From assembly GCA_009801085.1 (NCBI GenBank), contig VNWV01000008.1, positions 248,001 to 312,000 on the forward strand: DNA of 64,000 bases. The letters are read 5' to 3'. A program made the translations under genes and the position numbers. Positions 36,214 to 45,700 of the stretch are shown here, one piece after another (position 1 is the stretch's first letter; each line of letters starts with the position of its first letter). The notes under the pieces were generated by a model that saw nothing but the letters and a program-made list of their open reading frames with translations, did no database searches and was not told the origin of the DNA. This stretch comes from Lasiodiplodia sp. COLG20 (Eukaryota; Ascomycota; Dothideomycetes; Botryosphaeriales; Botryosphaeriaceae).

Positions 36214-36606
36214 TTACACAACCTTGAGCTCACCCTGGTATTCCAAGGCCCAGCGTAACACCCAGCTTGGCGAGGGTTGACTCCAGCTCGATGTCGGGGC
36301 CGAGGCTGGGAGCGGCAGTAAGTTGAAGGTATACAGGGTCGAAGGAGATGGGTCGTGTGACGCTGGGTTGTGCACCGGAGACAAAGGTTGGAGCGGCGCC
36401 CGCTCGGGTAGACTCGGCTCAGCGAGTGGTTTGGCGCTGGCTGGAGCCCTCTGAAGGAAGTCGGGTCGTTCTGACGTAATGTGCTGTTGCCGGTATGTAA
36501 CGGGCAGGGCAACCACGGCTGTGTATAGAGCGATCTGTAAGAGAGACCGACGGCGAGCTCGCAATGACGCAGTGAGGGGGGGGGAGGGGAAGGGAACTGT
36601 TGGCAT
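36214..36606 (-). CDS. small hypothetical membrane-anchored protein, gene model uncertain
   Basis: Seen: a 130-codon frame beginning MPTVPFPSPPLTASLRARRR with one hydrophobic segment (LLQIALYTAVVALP). In a second minus frame the 3' half reads SFDPVYLQLTAAPSLGPDIE and ESTLAKLGVTLGLGIPG, ending at a stop at 36230-36232. It looks more like protein than the continuation of the first frame. A spliced product joining the hydrophobic N-terminus to that second frame is therefore likely, with an intron somewhere in 36350-36510; several weak donors (GTTACA, GTCAGA) exist. I recognise no family. It converges on the DUF4246 gene, with about 90-100 nt between their ends. Confidence 0.42.
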   Translation of the reverse strand: MPTVPFPSPPLTASLRARRRSLLQIALYTAVVALPVTYRQQHITSERPDFLQRAPASAKPLAEPSLPERAPLQPLSPVHNPASHDPSPSTLYTFNLLPLPASAPTSSWSQPSPSWVLRWALEYQGELKVV

Positions 36607-37586
36607 TCGTGTGGCGCACTCGAAAGGTGTGCTCTGGAATTTTCCCGGCGGGAAGGTTTACTCGCGCTGCGCCTGCAGCGCAATTACGGATGCGGAGGGA
36701 TGGTAGAGGGGAGATGGTCCTTGTCGCCCTTCTTCTGGGAGTGAATGGTCCTCAGTGGCGGCTAGTGCGAAAAGGAAGCTTTTCGCGATAATGGATCCAG
36801 GCACAAGCTGAGAGCGGGAATCTAGGATCAACCTGGCCGATCCCACTGCTATCTGAAGCTGTGAGTGGCGGAAGGGACCGTAACACTAGCAAGTAGTTTA
36901 TTAGCTATATATTTAACAGCGCTTAAGCGGGGCCGAAACCCCCGTGAATCCAAGTTCAGAATACGATGAATAATAACGGATTCATTGAGCGGGTTAAGTT
37001 TGGTGTGCAACCACGTCATGAATGCATGTTGTTCATTCGCCTAGCCAGCGTACTACAGAAAACGCTTACGCAGCTGCTCGGATGCTTCAAAATTGGCCTT
37101 GGTTGAACGATTGAATAGCAAGGTCTATTCCACCTTCAGGATAAAGTAATAGGATATTGTCTGGTTAAGACATGACAGTTTGTTGAGAGTTGACGGGCCA
37201 TGACCCGTTCGTGTTGCACTATCAGCTGTCTTATCTATTAAAAGGGTTCGTATCTAAAGTTTCGGCGTCGCGACGAGTAATTAAGCTTTTAGTTAAGAAT
37301 AATCAGTTGCGGATGACACAGCTCCACTGGCGACCTGAACACGATCCCCTTTGTAATATTCTAAGTTTAATAAAAAGCTTCTGTTTTTAGAGTTTCAGTC
37401 TCGTGACGAGTGGTCCAGCTTCCTGTTAGCTGTCTCGGAGAAGACGTGTATAAAGCAACAGTAGATACAGTAAACCCGGCCCTCACAGTTTCAACGGTTT
37501 TACATTGATTCTTCATTCACCTCAGATCAAATACTATTATCCATAACTGCAAAGGTTTAATCCAATCGTTCTTCCACTCTATCAGA
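36607..37586. other. AT-rich intergenic DNA with a weak internal repeat
   Basis: No gene is seen. From about 36880 the base composition turns AT-rich. Two stretches (about 37230-37275 and 37370-37420) look like diverged copies of one ~45-nt sequence (both have AAAG, AGAGTTTC- or AAAGTTTC-like strings and a GACGAG end), differing mostly by transitions. The right end is the promoter of the secreted-protein gene. Confidence 0.4.
37449..37454 (+). promoter_or_regulatory. TATA box of the small secreted-protein gene
   Basis: TATAAA lies 133 nt upstream of the ATG at 37587, followed by a pyrimidine-rich leader with CCATAA and TCATTCACC strings. Confidence 0.45.
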
Positions 37587-37955
37587 ATGGTCGTCGTCTC
37601 AATCGTTGCCGTCGCCGCACTTCTCTCCTCCACCGCCTACGCCTGGACCGGCCATAGCGCACCTCAATGCCGCTCGATCACACCAACCTCTTCCTCAAAC
37701 GAGGATACGGCCTTCTTAAAAGATCCCAACCTCTCCAAATGCTTCATATCGCTCGACATCTGCATGGGCTACTATCACCCAAGCGCATCTGAGCTGTATA
37801 TCACCTTGACCAATAACGCGCGCAATGCGTTCGTGTGCTTGAGCGACGACAAAGGCTGGCGGAGCTGCGTACAGACTAGCGCGGGTGTTCCTTGCAACGC
37901 TGGAGTCCCTATCGGCGCCTCTAAGATATACACGTCCCTGCATCTCCGTCTCTAA
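37587..37955 (+). CDS. small secreted cysteine-containing protein
   Basis: Seen: a single exon of 122 residues. The signal peptide is VVVSIVAVAALLSSTAYA, with cleavage predicted after AYA (residue ~19). The mature part has six Cys (CRS, KCF, DIC, VCL, SCV, PCN), enough for three disulphides. It has no transmembrane segment and no known domain. Known: secreted proteins of this size and Cys content are common effector candidates and also occur as surface proteins in saprobes. Inference only: extracellular, stabilised by disulphides. The start is the first ATG after a TATA box. Confidence 0.75.
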   Translation: MVVVSIVAVAALLSSTAYAWTGHSAPQCRSITPTSSSNEDTAFLKDPNLSKCFISLDICMGYYHPSASELYITLTNNARNAFVCLSDDKGWRSCVQTSAGVPCNAGVPIGASKIYTSLHLRL

Positions 37956-38344
37956 GAGTGGGGCCAAGAGTCATGTGAATATCGTAGCATGGATATCTCA
38001 ATCAACGTCTTGTCATTCACCAATGGTTTTACATACTTTCTTGAGACCAGTGAAGATGATTTACCATTTTGACGCATCATTTTCCTGTATACGCACAACG
38101 TACCTCAGACCCGCCTTGGCCTGCTGTGTTTTCTTTTCTCCACAATTACAGATGACCTCCGCCTTCTCGTGGCCTGAGCGAATGGCTAATCGGGTGGCTC
38201 CTTTGTACACTGCTTAGATGACTAAGCTATCTATGGTGTTGCTACAGTACTCAGTGCAACATTTTACTACTCCTTGTTTATATATAAAGTCTATCTACTT
38301 AAATTTTCTATTTACTCGAGTATCCTCTGTCGTCTCGTAGATTC
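37956..38344. other. intergenic between convergent genes
   Basis: This is 389 nt of AT-rich DNA between the stops of the secreted-protein gene (+) and the MFSD1-like gene (-). No gene or repeat is seen. Confidence 0.6.
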
Positions 38345-40034
38345 TTAGTCATTATTTCCCGTTGCCACACCCCAGAAATACCCGCACCAACTGCCGACGA
38401 TTAATAGCAGCAACGCTCCGAAGCACGCATGCGAGATTTTCTTATTCCGCTCCTTGTCCTCATCGTAGAATCTACGCTTGCGTTCTAAAAGAACTTCGCT
38501 ACGGGCAAAACGCTGCTTCCGCGTCCACTGCAGCTGGCGAAGATCGATGAAGCGGAACAAAAGCAGAAGGAGGCTGAGACAGACGAGGACGGAGCCGATG
38601 GAAAGCGCGACGTAGACGATGACGGCTCGGTCGTAAGAGTTGTCGTCGGCGTCTTGGATGGCGCCGGTCACGATGCGGACGATGATGTTCATCCTGAAGG
38701 TTGCAGATTAATAAAGGGTCGAGGGTGGGAATGGATGTTGCAACTTACGCGTTGTTCATCCCGATCTTGATGGCGTACGCGGACCCGAAGACGGACTGGT
38801 GCCACATGGAGGTGCGTATCGAGTCGATGATGGTGGTGGGACCGAGAAAGTAGGCGAAGGCGTAGATGCCACAGGCGGCGGCGTTGCCGGCTGTGGTGCC
38901 GGACCAGCAGACGAGAGCCATGGAGATGAAGACGCCGGTGCCGCAAATGGCCACTTTTTGGAGTTAGCAGCTGCCGAGGTCTGCAGTACGTGACGACTTA
39001 CTCAGCGTGATGCGGGTTCCAAGGAGGTCAATGAAAATGCCAACGCAGGGGACGAGGAAGAAACCCAGGTACTGAGACATGGCACTGTACCAGCCGGCCT
39101 TTACCGAGTCAATACCGAAGCGTTGTTCGGCGAGCTCGGTGGCGTTCTGCAGGAAGACGATGGCGGTGCTGGTCTCGAGCAAGGAGAAAGCGAGAACAGC
39201 CCAGAAGTGCCAGGGCAACTCGATTATCTTCCGCAATTCGAACTTTTTGTTCTTCTCGGTAAGCTGCCCGCCCGTCACTGGGTCGGAGCGGCTGACGAAC
39301 TTCTTGGTTGCGACTTTGTTGAACCACCAGAAGACGCCGGTCATGACGTTGGTAAAAATATTGATGAAGACGGCGACCCAGAATGTCCATGCAAAGTTTC
39401 CAGTGTTCTGAATTCCCGGATATTAGACCCTACACTCGTACTTTTCGGGGAAGGAGATACGAATCTTGGCGATGACATTGGCGGTAGCCTTCCCCACAAA
39501 AGATCCAATCTTACGCAACCCAAGCTGCAGCCCGAGAGTGGACCCGAAACCGTTGTTTGGTGGGAACCAGGACGAGAACATCTTGTACTGCGCGACTTGG
39601 GTGGCAACGTCTCCAAAGGTGAGAATCACCCTGCCACCAATCATAACCCTGTAAGACCGGATCTGAGCCGCCGCCGCAATGATAATCGAGCCGATCGAGT
39701 AGATTGCGTTGCCGTACATGATGGCGCTCACGCCGCCGACCTTGTCGGTCACGATGCCACTGAAAAGTATAAGGGTAGTGACAATAAAGTCCTCACTGGC
39801 CTCGAGCAGGGAGAACTGCTTGTTATTGATGCGGAGTTCCTTCTTCAGTGGGGATTTCATCGCACCGGTGATGCCGGCGCTCCAATTGGATCCGAAGCCA
39901 ATGAGGGAGATGAGCACCACCGAAGCCAGTTTCCACTGCAGGGGTACATCTACCCTTTCGGGCTCATCGTTCTGCTCCGAGTTCACCTCGGCATTGCCCA
40001 CTTCGACTTCCGGTGTTTTGTTGTCGTCGTCCAT
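38345..40034 (-). CDS. MFSD1-like MFS transporter with a non-canonical first 5' splice site
   Basis: Seen: exons 40034-39465, 39407-39002, 38953-38749 and 38693-38345 give 509 residues in one consistent frame. Blocks: GFGSNWSAGITGAMKSPLKK, EASEDFIVTTLILFSGIVTD, GNAIYSIGSIIIAAAAQIRS, FGSTLGLQLGLRKIGSFVGK and NVIAK|NTGNFAWTFWVAVF. Known: matches the MFSD1-type major facilitators (lysosomal/vacuolar transporters in animals; fungal roles unclear). Odd: the first intron (39464-39408, 57 nt) has a good branch point (GTCTAATA) and CAG acceptor but begins ATTCGT instead of GTNNGT. Retained, it keeps the frame but adds a TAA stop. The only nearby GT would shift the frame. Either a G-to-A mutation disabled the donor, a rare AT-AG intron is used, or there is a base-call error. 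Confidence 0.85.
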
Positions 40035-40473
40035 TGCTGTTCTGCTCGATCTCTCCGGCTGGCCTACAGACGCGACTGAAACAAAGACGATGGGAACATA
40101 CTTAAGGACTTCTTGAACTTAGCGTGATCTCATACGATTCACACTAATGCCGATAGCGGGCAGCAGATATTTTGTTGCCAAGACGGGAAACACCATCAGA
40201 TAAGGCGCAGTGCCGAAACTGGCACGATCAGATAAGCATTTGGATCTTGTCGGGTGTTGCTCTTGTCATTGATAAGGCCGGTAATTGTACCAGATACGGG
40301 CCGATGGCCGAAAGTTGCCCCATCAGATCAGTCCTCCGGTATTGGCGGGAAATTTTCGTGGCTCTCGTTCGCTTTGGTGTAAGGCTCCGGCTTGTCGCTC
40401 AAGTATAGCTTTGACTCTTCTGCCCGCAGCTTCCTTTTCGCTGTGCCGAATTGCCGACGGGCAAACGCGCAAC
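40035..40473. other. divergent promoter of two MFS genes
   Basis: This is 439 nt between the starts of the MFSD1-like gene (-) and the disrupted MFS gene (+). The repeated string ATCAGATAAG appears near 40195 and 40228 (GATA-type sites). The rest shows nothing I can name. Confidence 0.45.
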
Positions 40474-42111
40474 ATGTTCTCCTCTGCCTCGCCTTTTACC
40501 AGAAAGGAAGAAGACAATAAACCTGTAACATGGAGGTCTTTACCACGAAAAGGCCAGATCGCGATACTTCCAATTGCTCGACTGGCCGACCCAATCAGTG
40601 AGCGATCGCTCATGGCGTATGTGTATTACCAACTGCATTGGTTCGACCCAAGCCTGAAAGCGGGAGACATAGCATATCAGATGGGCATCCTCACCTCCGC
40701 ATTCGCCGCGGCCCAGTGCGTTACAGCTGTAATGTGGGGAAGAGCTGCCGATACGGTCCGGGTGGGAAGGAAGGGAGCATTACTAATAGGGCTCTGCGGA
40801 TCTTGTATTGCAGCCACGGGCGTTGCTTTCTCACGTACATTCATGGTGATGCTCTTCTTCCGCAGCTTGAGTGGAGCATTGAACGGAAATGTGGGTGTAC
40901 TCAGGACCATGGTTTCGGAAATTGTCGCGGAGAAAAAGTGAGTTGCATTTTATTCTCTCCGTTGAAGGTTGAGGCACTTGCTAATCTCAGAAATCTAGAT
41001 ACCAATCAAGTGCTTTCCTTCTATTGCCTATGTGCTTTAACGTCGGGGCCATCATAGGCCCGATCTGGGGATAATTCTTGGCCCCTTCGTCGGATACTCC
41101 AGCCAAAGGAGCTTGGATAAATGGCTTTCCCTACGCACCTCCAAACTTGGCCAATGCTTTCCTTTTTCTCACGGCTGCTCTAGTGGTTCTTTTTGGACTC
41201 AAGGAAACCCATCCACTGCTTCAAAACAGGACGGACTGGGGATGGAGACTTTCCATATCCATCAAAACACAGTTCTGGGGTAGTCGAGCCCCCGGCGGCC
41301 AGTATTCACAGCTTCCCACAAGCGAGGGCATAGAACTACCAGAAATCAGGCACCCAGAATCCAGCAACCTCTACAAACCCACTCAAAAACCGGAACTCCC
41401 TCCCAAGCCATCCCTGCGCTCCATGCTAACCCGCAACATCGTCCTGGTCCTCTCCCAACACTGGCTCCAAGCCCTGCACACCTCGACCTACAACACCCTC
41501 CTCATCCTCCTCCTCTCCAGCCCGGTCGTCCCCCGGTCGTCCCCCGGTCCTCCTCCTCCTCCTCCCCCCTACTGCTCACCGGCGGCCTCGGTCTCACCCC
41601 CCACGCCGTCGGCCTCGCCACCGCCTCCATCGGCATCATCGGACTGCCAATCCAAATCCTGCTCTACCCGCCCCTCAGCGCGCGTCTCGGCACACTCTCC
41701 TCCTACCGCCTCTTCCTCTGGCCCAGCATCCTCGTCTACGCCGCGCTGCCATTCCTGATACTCATCGTCCAATTCCCCTCCCCCTCCTCCTCGGAATCCA
41801 GCATCCTCCTCTGGACCGCACTCATCACAGCGCTAGCCCTGCAAACGCTCGCGCGCGCCTTCGTGGGACCCGCGACGGTGGTCCTGGTCAACAACTGCAC
41901 GCCGCACCCGCAGCTGCTGGCGACGGTGCACGGGCTGGCGCAGAGCATTTCCAGCGCGGCGCGCATGGTCGGGCCGCTGCTGGGGGGCGCGGCGCTGGCG
42001 TGGGCGGAGGAGGGGGAGCGCGGGTGGGGGGTGGCGGCGCCGTTTTGGGGGATCGCGGGGCTGGCGGGGGTGAATTGGGGGATGTTGTGGTGGGTGGTGG
42101 AGGAGGATTGA
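40474..42111 (+). pseudogene. MFS transporter pseudogene (in-frame stop plus 11-bp duplication frameshift)
   Basis: Seen: exon 1 40474-40937, intron GTGAGT...ATCTAG, exon 2 from 40999. N-terminal blocks: ILPIARLADPISERSLMAYV, GILTSAFAAAQCVTAVMWGR, ALLIGLCGSCIAATGVAFSR and RSLSGALNGNVGVLRTMVSE. Exon 2 reads CFNVGAIIGPIWG, then TAA at 41072-41074. The same frame resumes with GAWINGFPYAPPNLANAFLF and GLKETHPLL. At 41522-41543 an 11-bp unit (CCGGTCGTCCC) is tandemly doubled, after which the coding frame changes to LLLTGGLGLTPHAVGLATAS and runs to a natural end at 42111. Counting one 11-bp unit makes the two frames agree. Known: the family resembles the yeast YCR023C/plant ZIFL-type MFS group. Two independent lesions make a functional transporter unlikely. 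Confidence 0.8.
41522..41543 (+). repeat. 11-bp tandem duplication causing a frameshift
   Basis: Two perfect copies of CCGGTCGTCCC, followed by a partial third (CCGGTCCTCC). The extra 11 bp accounts exactly for the frame change in the MFS pseudogene. Confidence 0.85.
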
Positions 42112-42737
42112 TATGTGGGGGGAGAGGGGGAGGGGGCTTCGGTTTGGCGGTTGGATGGCTGTAGGACTTGGGTCTGGTGCAACTTAAAGCAGATCCAGGT
42201 GTGAGGCATTTGCTATAATGAAAGATATGCCCATACTCGTGCAGAAGATAGCCTTTCATACTCATTCTTATTTCTCGTATGTTGACGGAGTATCTGGAGG
42301 GAGCCCATGCTATTCGTCTCACTTCTTTATTTGCAATTGCTCCGTTTGCATTTGCTACTGATCTGTAGTGCGTATATTTTACGTCGCCTGTAGATAATTG
42401 TATGGATCATGCTGCGTCACGGTCATGATATGTCCCGTGGCCAGCAGAAGAAAAGGGGTTCGGAGGCTCGGAGCCCGACTCGGAGGCCTTGGCGACCAGC
42501 ACCGCAGATTCATGTACTCTACTTATCTTAACTATATTTGGTCATCGCAAACGGTTTAAACTCGCGGCTCTGATCGTAATACGAGTTTTAAAAAAATTTC
42601 GTCATCTCAGCGCAACTTTAATTCCCGAATACAAAACCTTAAACCTTTACTCTTGGCGCATTTGCGTCGAATATAAGTCGTACCTCGATACCTACGCTTA
42701 GAACTACTGTTTCGATCTTAATTCATGATTTGAAAAT
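42112..42737. other. intergenic, AT-rich toward the glucan synthase
   Basis: 626 nt. The last 200 nt are clearly AT-rich, with runs of A and T. This is the promoter of the glucan synthase gene; no gene is seen. Confidence 0.5.
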
Positions 42738-45700
42738 ATGTCAGACCTTCTACGAACTGTACTCGTCTTGTTCTCTCTTTACATATACGGTATTAACGGC
42801 CTTAAATATGACGCTACCCAGGCTTTATTCAATTTGAATCAGAATGAGACTGCCACCGATCCACTGGACTACTGGGGAGAATGGGAGTCCCACACTTTCC
42901 ATCCTTCGCCGAAGAATTGGCGGATGCCATTGTACACAGTTCCCTTGGACAGATACGCGGACGGAAACCCGACAAACAACGACGTGAATGGCACAGTTTT
43001 TGAGCACAACTGGATCAGTAACCAGTTCCGATTTGGTGGCGACGTGCGTGGACTGAAAGATAATTTGGACTACATCCAAGGCATGGGAATGAAGGAAAGC
43101 CCGATTTCTCTCTGCGCCACTTATCCAGATACTAACGCAGCTAGTAGATAATTTATCTTGTTGGCAGTCCATTCATCAACGAGCCTTGGAGTGCAGACAG
43201 TTACGGTCCCCTTGATTTGACGCTACTCGACCATCACCACGGCGAAATTGAGGAATGGAGAGACCTCATCACCGAAATACACAAGCGTGACATGTACATC
43301 CTGTTGGAAAATACTCTCGCGACGTAAGTTTCACCGTCCAGCGCCTTCATGGCGAAAGTACTGACGTATATGCACGGGTAGCATGGGAGACCTTCTGGGC
43401 TTCAAAGCCCACGAAAACGAATCTACACCTTTTAGCTGGAATGAGCACGATTATTTCTGGAAGTCAGACCGGCGATATCTCGATTTCCAGCCTGGTTCAG
43501 AGGTCGACCAGTCCTGCGAGTACCCTCGTTTCTGGGACCAGACCGGCCGTCCCGTGAATGCAACAGACTTGGGGATTCCTGATTCTTGCCGCAACAGCGA
43601 GTTTGACCTGGTAAGATTTCGCGATGAAATTGATTTTTAGCCCCATGCTCATCTGCTGCAGTACGGAGAAATGGAGATGACGGCGGAGGAAGCGCCGTAC
43701 GTGCAACAGCTCTCGAAATACGGGTCAGTGCAGGATCGCTTGCGTGACTGGCGCAGTGATGTCCGGGCGAAGATCAATCACTTTTCCTGCATGCAAATCG
43801 CCATGCTGGATATCGACGGCTTCCGTCTCGACAAAGCTTTGCAGATGACTGCAGACGGTCTGGCCGACTTCTCCACCTTCCAACGACGCTGCGCACGCCG
43901 GTACGGCAAGGACAACTTCCTCATCGTGGGCGAGCTGGTCGGAAAGAAGCCTCTGGTAGCTCTCACCACGGGCCGCGGAAAGGAGCCCGAGCAGTACTGG
44001 CACAACACGACCGAAGCGATGTCGGCCTCGAACACCAGCGACGCGCAACTTTGTCCGCGACAGCGAACACACGTCGATCGACGGGTCCAGCTTCTCCTAC
44101 GACATCTACTTCTCCCTCTCCCAGTTCCTCGGCCTCGACGGCGACTACCCCAAGGGCTCGGTCGACTTCGTCAGCCTCTGGGAAGACCTCCTGGTGCAGA
44201 CGGACATGGTCAACGTCAACACGGGCGCCTTCGACCCGCGGCACGGCTTCGGCACGACGAACCAGGACGTCTTCCGGTGGCCGGCGCTCGCGAACGGGAC
44301 GCAACGGCAGCTGCTGGGCAACTTCGTCACGACGCTGATGCTGCCGGGCGTCCCCGCGCTCACCTGGGGCGAGGAGCAGGACATGTACGTGCTCGACAGC
44401 TTCGCCGAGAACTACGTCTACGGCCGCGCGCCGATGAGCTCGGCCCGCGCGTGGCAGCTGCACGCCTGCTACCAGCTGACGTACGACATATACGCGGACC
44501 TGCCCGTCGACAGGGCGCGGAGGGGGTGCCGCGACGACGCCGTCGGCCTGGACCACAAGGATCCGGCGCACCCGGTCAGGAATGTGCTTAAGCGCATGTA
44601 CGAGCTGCGCGAGCGGTACCCGGTGCTGAATGATGGGTACATGCTAAAAACGTTGTCGAACCAAACGCACGACTTCCATCTGCCAGTGAGCGAGGTGGAC
44701 ACGCCCAGAGGCATTTTCAGCGTGCATCGGAGCGTGGCCGAGGGGATCCAGGACTTCAGCGGCATGGCGGCGATGGGCAATCAGGACGTCTGGCTCGTAT
44801 TCAGTAACGAGCATGCTCCGACGGAGTTCCTGTTCGACTGCAGCAACGAGACGGCCGCGTTGCTTTCCCCGTTCAGCCCGGGCACCCGCGTCAAGAACCT
44901 GTTCCACCCGTATGACGAGTACACGCTGGAAAGCTCCCAGCACAGCGGCGGCTGCCTGTCAAACATAACGCTGGGAGAGTGGGGCTTCAAAGCATTCGTC
45001 CCCGCGGATGCCTTCGCCCCGCCGCGGCCGGCTATGACGAAGGTCTCGCCCAGCCACGACGAGCGGCTCCTCTCAACCGTGCCGCCGGGCCAGCAGCAGA
45101 CTGTGCCCATCATACTGCACTTTTCGCAACCAATGGACTGCGAGTCGGTTACACGCAGCCTGGAAATCGAGTCCACGACAGCAGACGGCACCGCGGCGCG
45201 GATCAACGAGGCGAGCATCACTTGCAGAGCGGCATCGACGGACGAGGACCAGACGCTCATCACCGCAGCTCCTCCCGGGACGTGGGTCTTCGCCGCCGAG
45301 CTCGAGAACGTCGGGCACGGCACGCACGCCGTCACTGTCAGGAACGCTAGCGCCCCGGACGGCAGTGGCTTCACCAACGCGGTCGACCGCTTCATGTTCC
45401 GCATCGGCCGCGCCGACAACCCGCTCGTCTTTCCGGGCAGCGCGGATTACACCCGCGGCTTGCTGCGGAGGGATAACGGAACCGGAAGCCTACACTTGCA
45501 GCTGCAAGCCCCCGGGGCGGAGCGCTTCCGGTACAGCCGCAACTGGGGCTCGAGCTGGAGCGCGTGGCTGAATTACACATCCGACAGCATCCAGCTGGAG
45601 GAGCAGCCCTGGGCCGGCACCCCAGAACAGGCGTGGCGCGGCGAGCACGTCGTCGTCGAGTACTGGAGCCGCATGGTGTCGAGCACCCACCACGTGCAGC

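Noticed and set aside
44020..44060. A tiny intron to explain the glucan-synthase frame change
   Set aside because: The only GT...AG pair nearby spans about 20 nt, well below the fungal minimum, with no branch point.
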